Positions 8,470-17,579 of a DNA stretch of 64,000 nt are shown one piece after another (position 1 is the stretch's first letter; each line of letters starts with the position of its first letter). The stretch is from an uncultured Flammeovirgaceae bacterium. GTDB lineage: Bacteria > Bacteroidota > Bacteroidia > Cytophagales > Cyclobacteriaceae. A program made the translations under genes and the position numbers. The stretch spans positions 1 to 64,000 of the forward strand of contig CAKZYJ010000113.1 of NCBI GenBank assembly GCA_937884755.1, given 5' to 3'. The notes beneath the pieces were generated by a model. The model made no database searches, was not told the DNA's origin, and saw nothing but the letters and a program-made list of their open reading frames with translations.

Positions 8470-10902
8470 ATGGCAAAATCAAGACATAACCATCTGCTAG
8501 ATACGATCGGTGACCTAATTCTGAATGCCAAAAAAGAGGGTTTGGTTCACTTGTATACGGAGGGAGATCAATTTGATGGCAGACACATTCAGGTAAAAGG
8601 CCAACAACTTTTTCACTTTGGTACTACCGGTTATCTAGGGCTAGAGCAGGACCAACGGTTGAAGGACGCTGCTATAGATGCTATTCAGCGTTACGGTACT
8701 CAATTTCCCCTGTCTAAGACTTATGTATCTTTTGTGATTTACAAAGAGTTGGAGGAGTGTATCCAGCGAATTTATAATCGTCCTATTGTTATCACCAAAA
8801 ACAGTACGTTAGCGCATATTGGAGTAGTTCCTACTATCGTTCGTGATGAAGATGTGTTAATTCTTGACCAGCAGGTACACGCTAGTGTGCAGAATGCCAG
8901 CCAACTGCTGAAAGCTCGGGGTATCCCAGTACAGCTAGTAAAGCATAACGACATAAATATGCTGGAGGGTATGCTCAAACGCCTTCAGAATAAACATCAA
9001 AAGATATGGTACGCTGCCGACGGAGTTTACTCTATGTTTGGCGATGTGGTTCCTTTAGACCAATTACTACCATTAATGGAGCGGTATCCTCAACTTCACT
9101 TGTACATTGATGATGTACACGGTATGAGTTGGGCAGGTAAGCATGGAGCCGGTTACGTTATGAGCCAACTGGGAACCCTTCGGGAACGCATTGTACTGGT
9201 TGGTACGCTTAGTAAATCATTCGGGGCTAGTGGCGGGGTAGTAGCTTTCGGAGATGATTCATTGTACGAAGCCTTTAAAATTTTCGGTGGACCTCAAACT
9301 TTTTCGGCACAATTAGAACCGCCCAGCGTAGCTGCCGCTTTAGCATCGGCTAAAATTCACTTATCTGATGAAATTTACGAGTTGCAGCAAGATTTGGGTG
9401 AGAAAGTAGCTTTATGTAATCGACTAATTAAAGAAACTAATCTGCCGCTAATTCAGGAGAATGTTTGCCCAGTACATTTTATTGGCGCGGCATTACCCAG
9501 TGTTTCTTATGAGTTTGCCCGGCGACTGATGAACGATGGGTTCTACATTAACGTAGCAACATTTCCGGTGGTGCCGGTGAAGAATACGGGTGTGCGGTTT
9601 ACGATCTCGCGCCATAATCAACCTGAAGAAATTAGAGCATTAGTGGAGGCGATGGAGTATCATTACCCGAAAGCACTGGAGAAAGAAGGGTACAGTCTGG
9701 ATAAAGTACGGAAGGCATTTAAACTCGAGGTGCCGGGAGAAACTGTTGCCAAAGTGCAACCGATAAATAAGAAAGGACTAACATTACAACTGGAAGATAG
9801 TATTCAAAAAATTGATCGGGGTGAATGGAATAGCTGGCTAGGTGAGCGGGGAGCATTCGACTGGAATGCTATGAACTTCTACGAAGAAGTGTTTGCTAAA
9901 CATTCAATAGCCCGTTATCGCTGGGATTTTATGTATCTGGTTGTGCGGGATGCTCAGCAGAAAGTAGTGTTGGCTACCTTTTTTACGGCAGCTCAGTGGA
10001 AAGATGATGTATTAGCCGCCGCTTCGGTTTCGGAAAAAGCCGAAGAAGTGAGGAAGATCAATCCGGATTACCTTACTTCCAAGGTACTATCCATGGGGTC
10101 GTTGATTACCGATGGCGAGCATATGTTTCTGGATAAAACACATTCTCAGTACAATGAAGCACTAAAAATGATGAGTGCTACGGTAGAGTTACTAAAAGAA
10201 AAGTATCAGTGCAATACGGTGATGCTTCGCGATATTGCAGCCGATGACGAAGAACTAAACCATATATTTCATACGCAGGGATTCTTACAGATTACTCTCC
10301 CAGAGAGTGCTACAATTCATGATCTGAACTGGAGTAGCCAAGACGAGTATCTTAGCAAACTCTCAAGGAAATCCCGAAGACACATTAAGAACGATATCTT
10401 CAAATATCAGGAACACTTCGAGATTGAGGCTAAAGGTGAGTTGAGCCCTAGCGAACTACTGAGATCTTATCACTTATATCAAAATGTAAGTAATCATAAC
10501 TATGCGTTTAATAATATTGAGTTCCCATTCCGGTTATTTGAAGAAATGAATAGGAACTCTAATTGGGAATTTATTCTGTTCAGGTTAAAGGAAGATAACG
10601 TAGAGGAGGGCGATGATACTTTAGTGGGGATTGTTTTCACCTATAAGACGAAGGAAAACTATTGCGCCGTGCTTTTGGGTATGGACTACAATTATTCTCG
10701 AAAGTATAAAATATATAAACAAATCATATTTCATGCTACTATGAGGGCTCGCGAATTAGAAAAGCAAAATATTTACTTAGGTTTAACTGCTGGGCAAGAA
10801 AAGAAGAAATACGGAGCCAAACTCACCCCTCGGGTAGGGTACCTGCAAACGCAAGATAATTATCAGCTTGAGTTGGTTGAATCAATGGTTGGTGTCGCTT
10901 AA
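8470..10902 (+). CDS. Bifunctional alpha-oxoamine synthase (PLP, SPT/KBL-like) fused to a GNAT/FemAB-like acyltransferase
   Basis: N-terminal AOS domain with PLP-lysine motif GTLSKSFGASGG and IDDVHGMSWAGKHG; C-terminal LSRKSRRHIKNDI..LGLTAGQEKKKYGAK acyltransferase-like region. Confidence 0.85.
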   Translation: MAKSRHNHLLDTIGDLILNAKKEGLVHLYTEGDQFDGRHIQVKGQQLFHFGTTGYLGLEQDQRLKDAAIDAIQRYGTQFPLSKTYVSFVIYKELEECIQRIYNRPIVITKNSTLAHIGVVPTIVRDEDVLILDQQVHASVQNASQLLKARGIPVQLVKHNDINMLEGMLKRLQNKHQKIWYAADGVYSMFGDVVPLDQLLPLMERYPQLHLYIDDVHGMSWAGKHGAGYVMSQLGTLRERIVLVGTLSKSFGASGGVVAFGDDSLYEAFKIFGGPQTFSAQLEPPSVAAALASAKIHLSDEIYELQQDLGEKVALCNRLIKETNLPLIQENVCPVHFIGAALPSVSYEFARRLMNDGFYINVATFPVVPVKNTGVRFTISRHNQPEEIRALVEAMEYHYPKALEKEGYSLDKVRKAFKLEVPGETVAKVQPINKKGLTLQLEDSIQKIDRGEWNSWLGERGAFDWNAMNFYEEVFAKHSIARYRWDFMYLVVRDAQQKVVLATFFTAAQWKDDVLAAASVSEKAEEVRKINPDYLTSKVLSMGSLITDGEHMFLDKTHSQYNEALKMMSATVELLKEKYQCNTVMLRDIAADDEELNHIFHTQGFLQITLPESATIHDLNWSSQDEYLSKLSRKSRRHIKNDIFKYQEHFEIEAKGELSPSELLRSYHLYQNVSNHNYAFNNIEFPFRLFEEMNRNSNWEFILFRLKEDNVEEGDDTLVGIVFTYKTKENYCAVLLGMDYNYSRKYKIYKQIIFHATMRARELEKQNIYLGLTAGQEKKKYGAKLTPRVGYLQTQDNYQLELVESMVGVA

Positions 10903-10922
10903 GAGTCCAGCTAAATACGCTG

Positions 10923-12812
10923 TTAGCGAAGTAGAATCTTATGGGAGCTTACGCTCCCTTTTTTATTGGTTTTAATAATGTACAGACCAGGAGGAAAGGC
11001 AGATAAATCTAATGAAGATTTACCGTTAATGTTTTGTTGTTCCAATAGCTGTTGCCCGTAAAGGTCTAGTACCACTAACTGATCGCATTGACCCTCTACC
11101 CAAACCAATCCATTGGTAGGATTAGGATAAATTTTGAGTTCGTTTGATTTTTCAGTAGGGACAGTGGGCACCGGAGTGAGAAAGTCAGCCTGATCGCGGT
11201 CAAAGCGAGGTCGGATCATAAGGCTACCTCGTAAATCAGGGTTCTGTGTCCAGGTGCCGTCTATATTGAAGAAAGTCTTATCACTGGCATCCGTATTTTT
11301 ATCAAAGCCTACTGCCACAAACTGATCGCTTTGCTGCTCATAGCCAATATAAAAAGTATCCTGTACGTCTACGTAGAAGGGGACATTATCAACCAGCAAC
11401 TCGTAAGAAGTAAATTCATTGTACGTTGCTCCGGGAATAGTGGATACGTTTACTTCTCTCAGTATAATCTCTTCTCCAAGAGTATCAGCTAACTGCCGCC
11501 AGACGATAAGTTGAATGGGTACTCGCTGATTTTGGTTAAGAGGGGGGAAATGAATGTCAATATGGGTAAGTAGGGCAGGTTCGGGGGCAACAAACTGATA
11601 AGCCACTTTACCTCCCTGCTGATTGACTTCTACGCCAAATTCGGCATCGCCGTCGTCGTAAGCAAACCATTCATCTAACACAAAAACTGCTCGGGTAGTG
11701 TCATTTACCCGGTAATCAATAGTTTCGTCAAAAATAGTATCACCGGCAATAATGGAAAATTCAGTTTCCAGGTAAAGCGAATCGGCACTGAGGTCGAGCT
11801 GGCTTACATCTAAGGGATTAGCCGAAATGGTACGTCGCTCTAGACCTATTGGCACCGGACTAACCGCCGTAGAATCGTTGAGCACGACTTCCTGGTTAGT
11901 AGCCGCATCTCGCACTATCGCTGAATATCGCACTGGCTGAAGTTGCACGTTCAGATTGAAAAACTCTACGGAGGTAATACCTAAGTAGCGATCAGGATCA
12001 GTGCGAAATTGTTCAATTGGAACGGCGGTGTATCCTTCAAATAACGAACTGGGAGGGCGAGTAAGGGCCCGATCAAGATAAGCTGTATTAGATTCAGACC
12101 GATTCTGATTCAAATAAACGTAATCTATATTCCAGGTATCATAGGCACCCGTGAGCCGGCTGTAGGCCTGAAACCGAAACTGAAAGCGTTCATGGAAGTA
12201 GGCTGTATTAAATATCGGGAAAATTTCTTGTACAAATTCTTCAGTAGCTAAAGAATCACCTCCATCCCGCAGCCATACCGTATTCCATTCATTTTCACTG
12301 GTTAGAAACTGAAGCCGAAGCGAATCACCAGCATCGGGAAACTCCCCGTTGCCCTGTCGTTGCCAGTAAAAACTGAAGTATACTGAATTTCGATTGGCTT
12401 CTGGAACTACTGCCATGTTGATAGGGCGGGAAACTAGGCTATCGCTGGCATCGTCCACTTCTCCAGTACTGTAAGGAATGCCGTCCAATTGTATTCCGTC
12501 GAACGAGGCTACCCCCACTGTAGGGGGAATAATTGGTAAGCCTGAGTTAATGCGAGTATTCAGACTACTCGGTAGCCACTTCAGCGTATCCGGAATGGGA
12601 AAACCCAGCTCGGTGATAATCGGCTGGGAGAAATCGTCCCAGAAAGGAAGGTTAAGTACGGTATCTAGGGCTTCCGTACGCTGAAATCGAGCTTGATCAG
12701 AAGTAGGCAACGAAGACAAAGGTACCAGACGAATATCTGGCTGTTGGGCCTGAACCGGCAACCAGCTAAAGACAGTGAAAGCAACTAGTAAAAACGAAAC
12801 GGCGCGATTCAA
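10923..12812 (-). CDS. Secreted protein with T9SS type A C-terminal sorting domain
   Basis: Signal peptide MNRAVSFLLVAFTVFSWLPVQAQ; C-terminal LKIYPNPTNGLVWVEG...GLYIIKTNKKG..SHKILLR. Confidence 0.9.
   Translation of the reverse strand: MNRAVSFLLVAFTVFSWLPVQAQQPDIRLVPLSSLPTSDQARFQRTEALDTVLNLPFWDDFSQPIITELGFPIPDTLKWLPSSLNTRINSGLPIIPPTVGVASFDGIQLDGIPYSTGEVDDASDSLVSRPINMAVVPEANRNSVYFSFYWQRQGNGEFPDAGDSLRLQFLTSENEWNTVWLRDGGDSLATEEFVQEIFPIFNTAYFHERFQFRFQAYSRLTGAYDTWNIDYVYLNQNRSESNTAYLDRALTRPPSSLFEGYTAVPIEQFRTDPDRYLGITSVEFFNLNVQLQPVRYSAIVRDAATNQEVVLNDSTAVSPVPIGLERRTISANPLDVSQLDLSADSLYLETEFSIIAGDTIFDETIDYRVNDTTRAVFVLDEWFAYDDGDAEFGVEVNQQGGKVAYQFVAPEPALLTHIDIHFPPLNQNQRVPIQLIVWRQLADTLGEEIILREVNVSTIPGATYNEFTSYELLVDNVPFYVDVQDTFYIGYEQQSDQFVAVGFDKNTDASDKTFFNIDGTWTQNPDLRGSLMIRPRFDRDQADFLTPVPTVPTEKSNELKIYPNPTNGLVWVEGQCDQLVVLDLYGQQLLEQQNINGKSSLDLSAFPPGLYIIKTNKKGSVSSHKILLR
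10943..10964 (+). terminator. Intrinsic terminator GGGAGC-TTAC-GCTCCC-TTTTTT for the AOS/GNAT gene
   Basis: 6-bp perfect stem, 4-nt loop, T6 tract; lies inside the 3' end of the convergent minus-strand CDS. Confidence 0.8.
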
Positions 12813-12844
12813 AAGAATTTGCTAGTAGGTTAGGGTAGAACTCA

Positions 12845-13717
12845 TTACTCATTTATTGCCGCTTGCGGAAGCGGCTCTTCCGACTCGGCTCCTTCCTCAT
12901 CCAGAATACTATCTTTCTGCTCCCCCTGGCGATCAAGCCAGATATCAATCTCTTCACCAATACGGATTCGCTTACCGGAAGCGGGACTTTGTTTTACAAT
13001 AACTAATCGGTCTTCTGCCTGCTGCATCTCGTCTTTAGGATCACGATCTGCCAGCGAGGGATCGCGGAAAAGAATGTTACCAATCTTCAGACCAGAACCT
13101 AAAATAACCACTTCAGCTTCGTCTAAAACCAGACCGTCCAGCTCAGGAACCTCTAAAGTGGTATTGCCCAATCCGTCTCCAACTACTAGATCAATTAGAG
13201 CGCCTTTAGGAATAAACGTGCCGGCTTCAATAGGCTCGCCTTCGTGATTTTGTTCCAATACTGCGTTTTGCGCCAGATCGGGTACGTACTTAATCTGACC
13301 TATCTCTAACCCGTAACTTTCCAAAAGCAAAGCGGCATTTTTGATAGACCCATCAATGAGCTGGGGCATTTTTACCTGAGGCGGATTAACAGCATTCAGC
13401 GTTAGAAAGATTTTGCGATTTTCCTTCACCTTGGAACCGGGCAATGGGTATTGAGTTAGTACCGTAAGCGGCTGATATTCCTGAGTAAAGCCGGAATCGG
13501 TGGTTACTTCGTACTTCAGGTTTCGCTTAGATAGAAATTCGGTAATCTCTTCTTCGTGCAATCCCTCCAGGTCGGGTACTGTTACGGTTTCTCCGTGATT
13601 AGTGGTGAAAGGTAAATACACATTGAAAAAAATTAGCGCAGCGGCTACGGTCAGCCCTGCCATGATGCCCAGATGGATGAGCAATCCTTGCCACGAACGA
13701 ACTGTGAACAGTTTCAT
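12845..13717 (-). CDS. PASTA domain-containing membrane protein (no kinase domain)
   Basis: N-terminal TM; repeated VTVPDLEGLHEEEITEFL.., VKMPQLIDGSIKNAALLLES.., LEVPELDGLVLDEAEVVI PASTA units. Confidence 0.85.
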   Translation of the reverse strand: MKLFTVRSWQGLLIHLGIMAGLTVAAALIFFNVYLPFTTNHGETVTVPDLEGLHEEEITEFLSKRNLKYEVTTDSGFTQEYQPLTVLTQYPLPGSKVKENRKIFLTLNAVNPPQVKMPQLIDGSIKNAALLLESYGLEIGQIKYVPDLAQNAVLEQNHEGEPIEAGTFIPKGALIDLVVGDGLGNTTLEVPELDGLVLDEAEVVILGSGLKIGNILFRDPSLADRDPKDEMQQAEDRLVIVKQSPASGKRIRIGEEIDIWLDRQGEQKDSILDEEGAESEEPLPQAAINE

Positions 13718-13738
13718 AAATTATTTGTGGTTTGAGTA

Positions 13739-14701
13739 TTATACCAATAATTGGTCGTTAATAATTTTTTTAATATCCAATCCAGCCGCGCGAATTTGCT
13801 GCGGAATAATACTTTCCGGTGAGCAACCAGGCGTCGTATTCGCCTCAATGAAATACAACTCACCATCCCGCAAAATGTAATCAATCCGAGCGAGTCCGCG
13901 ACAGCCAAGCACCGTGTAGATGCGTTCGGTGAGCCGCTGACAACGTTCAGTGGTTTCTTCGTCAACCCGGGCCGGGGTAATTTCCTCCGAAGCTCCTTCG
14001 TATTTAGCCTGGAAGTCAAAAAACGCGTTCTCTGTCACTATTTCGGTAATGGGCAAAGCGCGTGCCATACCATCTTCCAGGTATACTCCGCAGGTAAGCT
14101 CGCGTCCGGAGATATATTCTTCAATCAGCACTTCACGATCGTGTTCAAAGGCTTTACGGATGGCTTCGCCTAAATTTGAGGCTTGATCTACCTTACTCGC
14201 TCCAAAACTTGAACCGCCGTTATTGGGCTTTACAAAACAGGGGAAGCTTAATTCTAGGGTAAGTTGCTCAACCGAATAAGGTTGTTGTTGCCGCAGTACC
14301 ACAGATTGGGGAGTGGTGATACCATGACTCCGAACTAATTGTTTGCACACACTTTTATTAAATGTAATGGAACCAGCTAGTACACCGCAGCCAGTATAGG
14401 GGATATTAAGCAAATCGAAGTACCCCTGAATCTTTCCGTCTTCTCCCGGCGTACCGTGAATGATGTTGTACACGTAGTCGAAACGAACCTTCTGGCCTTC
14501 GTGCTCTACTGAAAAATCATCGCGGTTAACTGGGCAGTCTTGGTCAGGCAGCTTAGCGTACCACCCGCCTTTTTCAACGATTACCAGATATGGATTGAAA
14601 CGCTCAGTATCGATACAATCGAGAATGAGCGCTGCGCTCTTCATAGAAATTACGTACTCGCTGGAACTACCTCCGGCAACTACCGCAATGTTTTTCTTCA
14701 T
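13739..14701 (-). CDS. ddl: D-alanine--D-alanine ligase
   Basis: ATP-grasp: HGTPGEDGKIQGYFDLLNIPYTGCG, CFVKPNNGGSSFGASKV, EANTTPGCSPESIIPQQ. Confidence 0.93.
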   Translation of the reverse strand: MKKNIAVVAGGSSSEYVISMKSAALILDCIDTERFNPYLVIVEKGGWYAKLPDQDCPVNRDDFSVEHEGQKVRFDYVYNIIHGTPGEDGKIQGYFDLLNIPYTGCGVLAGSITFNKSVCKQLVRSHGITTPQSVVLRQQQPYSVEQLTLELSFPCFVKPNNGGSSFGASKVDQASNLGEAIRKAFEHDREVLIEEYISGRELTCGVYLEDGMARALPITEIVTENAFFDFQAKYEGASEEITPARVDEETTERCQRLTERIYTVLGCRGLARIDYILRDGELYFIEANTTPGCSPESIIPQQIRAAGLDIKKIINDQLLV

Positions 14702-14836
14702 GGTTAATAGTTTGAGCCAAAATTACTGCTTTTGACTAAACATAAAACGCAAAAATAAGGCTAGACATATTTGTTGCCGTAAAATATGTAATGTTCCGCC
14801 GCTATTTACAGCAAAGAAACCGCGAGCTGAGTCCGG

Positions 14837-15685
14837 CTACGGGATAATTTCAGCCGCAACCTTCTCCGCCTGCGCAAAAGCATTCTGATTTAGCTCCCCT
14901 AAGGCATCCTTCTTACTAAAGTAATTTAGCAGATTACGGGTATGAATATTTCCTACCAAATCAGGGCCGGCCATAGGGCATCCACCCAGCCCGCTTAGTA
15001 CACCATCGTAGTGTAAACAACCAGCTTGGTAGGCAGTATCTATTTTCTCTTGCCAGTCGGCGGCGGTAGTGTGCAGGTGCAGCCCGAAAGTTACTTCCTG
15101 ATAGGCCGGTATCGCTATAGATAGTGTGGTGCCAATATGCTCAGCTTTCCCGATGCCTACCGTATCGGCTAGCGTAATGCGGCGGACGCCCGCCAGGTGC
15201 AGTTGATCAATCCAGTGCAGTAACAGTTCGGTGTCCCAACCGTCTCCGTAAGGGTTGCCGAAGGCCATAGAAATATAGGTGACCAGTTGCTTATCGTGTT
15301 GTTGGCAGATGCTAAGTAGTTCCTGTACCAAAGCAAAAGAGCGCTCTACTGTAGAATTGATGTTACGTTGAAGGAAGGTAGGAGAAATTGAAAAAGGGAA
15401 ACCCAGATAGGTGATCTCATCGTACTGCACCGCGTCTTGTGCGCCCCGCTGGTTGCCAATGATTGCCAGCAACTTTGACGATGAGCTATCTACGTTGAGC
15501 TGTCGCAGCACCTCAGCCGTATCCCGCATTTGGGGAATAGCCTTGGGCGACACAAAACTGCCAAAATCAACGGTGTCAAAACCCACATCCAGTATAGCGT
15601 TGATGTAACGTACTTTATCTTCGGTGGGTATGAAAGGCTGAATTCCCTGCATAGCGTCGCGAGGGCACTCGGTGATTTTTACCAT
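14837..15685 (-). CDS. Hydroxymethylglutaryl-CoA lyase
   Basis: VKITECPRDAMQGI (HMGL-like xxxCPRDxxQ), TLADTVGIG, GLGGCPMAGPDLVGN active-site loop. Confidence 0.9.
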   Translation of the reverse strand: MVKITECPRDAMQGIQPFIPTEDKVRYINAILDVGFDTVDFGSFVSPKAIPQMRDTAEVLRQLNVDSSSSKLLAIIGNQRGAQDAVQYDEITYLGFPFSISPTFLQRNINSTVERSFALVQELLSICQQHDKQLVTYISMAFGNPYGDGWDTELLLHWIDQLHLAGVRRITLADTVGIGKAEHIGTTLSIAIPAYQEVTFGLHLHTTAADWQEKIDTAYQAGCLHYDGVLSGLGGCPMAGPDLVGNIHTRNLLNYFSKKDALGELNQNAFAQAEKVAAEIIP

Positions 15686-15689
15686 GAAT

Positions 15690-16271
15690 TTAAGGATGTC
15701 GTAGTTTGGCCAGATTTAATTGGAAACTCGCTAGCACCGGGTCGCCGGATATAGTTTGCTCAAAGCCGGTAACTTTACTTACCTCATGGTCCGGTCGATA
15801 CACGTATACAGTTTCTTGCCCGGGGTCAATGAGCCAGCCCAGTTGAACCCCATTCGCCAACCACTCTTCCATTTTGGTTTTTAGTTCCGGTAATGAATCG
15901 CTTTTAGATTTAAGCTCTACTACAAATTCGGGACATACAGGAGCAAATTTTTCTTGTTCGGTAGAAGATAGTTTTTTCCATTGATCTAGAGAGAGCCAAG
16001 AAGCATCGGCTGACTTTACCGACCCGTCTGGAAGAGTAAAGCCGGCCGAAGAGTCAAATACCAAACCTTGTTGGTGCTTTTCGTTCCATAGTTCTAATTG
16101 GACAACGATTTTGGTATTATAAAAGCCAGTAAGTGATCCGGTTGGAGACATAATAATAATTTCTTTGTTAGCCCTTCGCTCGATAGTTAAATCAGCATTG
16201 TGCTGACAAAAGGAAAAGAACTCATCATCTGAAAGATGTATTTCAGGTCCTTTTAGAATAATTTTCTCCAT
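15690..16271 (-). CDS. Uma2 family (DUF820) endonuclease-like protein
   Basis: PEFVVELKSKSDSLPELKTKMEEWLANGVQLGWLIDP. Confidence 0.85.
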   Translation of the reverse strand: MEKIILKGPEIHLSDDEFFSFCQHNADLTIERRANKEIIIMSPTGSLTGFYNTKIVVQLELWNEKHQQGLVFDSSAGFTLPDGSVKSADASWLSLDQWKKLSSTEQEKFAPVCPEFVVELKSKSDSLPELKTKMEEWLANGVQLGWLIDPGQETVYVYRPDHEVSKVTGFEQTISGDPVLASFQLNLAKLRHP

Positions 16272-16280
16272 TAGAATAAT

Positions 16281-17423
16281 TTATTCGTTTATGACGTAAC
16301 GAGAAATTACCACCCGTTGTATCTCAGAAGTGCCTTCACCAATTTGGAGAAGACGCTGGTCGCGGTAGAAGCGCTCAATATCGTACTCTCCCATCAGGCC
16401 GTAGCCCCCGTGAATCTGTACGGCATCATCAGCTACTTCCTTAGCCATCTCGGAGCAGTATAATTTGGCCATTGCGGCTTCTTTGCCAAATGGCTTGTGA
16501 TTATCTTTCAGCCAGCAGGCTTTGTACAGTAGGTTGCGGGCTAGTTCAATCTTGGTAGCCATATCCGCTAGTTTAAACGAGATGGCCTGAAACTGGGTAA
16601 GCGGTTTGCCGAACTGCTCACGTTCTTTGGCGTAGCGCAGTGCCATCTCGAAGGCTCCCTGAGCCAGACCTAACCCCATGGCTGCGATGGACAGGCGGCC
16701 GCTGTCGAGTGTTTTCAGCATAATTTTAGAACCCAAGCCCCGTTCGCCCAGCAGGTTAGTTTCCGGTACTTTACAGTTGTCGAAGAACAGCTGAGAGGTG
16801 TTGCTGGCGCGCCAGCACAGCTTGTCGTGCATAGCGATAGCATCAAACCCCGGAGTGCTGCTTTCCACAATAATAGTCGAGTATTCCTTCTTACCGTCCT
16901 GATCGCCGGTGACGGCCTGCACCGTGGCACCGATGGTGATATCAGTAGCTCCGTTGGTAATGAAGATCTTGGAACCGTTGATCGTCCACTGACCACCCTC
17001 CAGTTTTGCGGTGGTTTTAGTACCCCGAGAATCGGAACCCGCTTCGGCTTCGGTTAAGCCGAATGCCCACAGGGCTTCACCGGTACAGAGCTTGGGTAGG
17101 TATTTTTTCTTTTGTTCTTCGGTGCCGAAGTTATACAGCGGGCCGATGCCCAAGGAGTTGTGAGCGGCTAGCGTAGCGGCCTGAGAGCTGTCTACCCGGG
17201 CTAGTTCTTCCACCGCAATAATGTAGGAAAGGTAATCCATACCCTGCCCACCGTATTCTTCGGGAATCATCATTCCGAAGAGGCCTAGTTCGCCCATCTT
17301 CTTGGTAAGCTCATAGGAGAACATTTCTTTCTTGTCAAGTTCGCGAGCAACGGGTTTAATATCCTGCACCGCGAAATCGCGCACACTCTGGCGAATTAAA
17401 TCGTGTTGTTCGTTCGTATACAT
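16281..17423 (-). CDS. Acyl-CoA dehydrogenase (probable isovaleryl-CoA dehydrogenase by context)
   Basis: ALTEAEAGSD-type motif GLTEAEAGSDSRGTKT, QIHGGYGLMGEYDIERFYRDQRLLQIGEGTSEIQR. Confidence 0.9.
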   Translation of the reverse strand: MYTNEQHDLIRQSVRDFAVQDIKPVARELDKKEMFSYELTKKMGELGLFGMMIPEEYGGQGMDYLSYIIAVEELARVDSSQAATLAAHNSLGIGPLYNFGTEEQKKKYLPKLCTGEALWAFGLTEAEAGSDSRGTKTTAKLEGGQWTINGSKIFITNGATDITIGATVQAVTGDQDGKKEYSTIIVESSTPGFDAIAMHDKLCWRASNTSQLFFDNCKVPETNLLGERGLGSKIMLKTLDSGRLSIAAMGLGLAQGAFEMALRYAKEREQFGKPLTQFQAISFKLADMATKIELARNLLYKACWLKDNHKPFGKEAAMAKLYCSEMAKEVADDAVQIHGGYGLMGEYDIERFYRDQRLLQIGEGTSEIQRVVISRYVINE

Positions 17424-17520
17424 AATTCTGGGTTAATTTCTCTCTGAATGTGTTCATGTATTCGTGTGTTCAGGTGTTCATGTCCCGAGAAAAGACATTT
17501 AACAAGTCAGTATTTACTTG

Positions 17521-17577
17521 AACACCGCGCGGCGGCGGCCTGAACACAAAAACACCGTGCGACGGTCGCTTGAACAC
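17521..17577. repeat. Two 27-28-nt direct repeats AACACCGYGCGRCGGYSGCYTGAACACA
   Basis: AACACCGCGCGGCGGCGGCCTGAACACA and AACACCGTGCGACGGTCGCTTGAACACA, with inverted TGTTCA words upstream at about 17452-17482. Confidence 0.7.
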
Positions 17578-17579
17578 AT

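Noticed and set aside
13714-14019. 101-aa ORF overlapping ddl in another frame
   Set aside because: Shadow ORF of the well-supported ddl CDS; the same applies to the many antisense ORFs across carboxylase, NTPase, porU and kinase genes.
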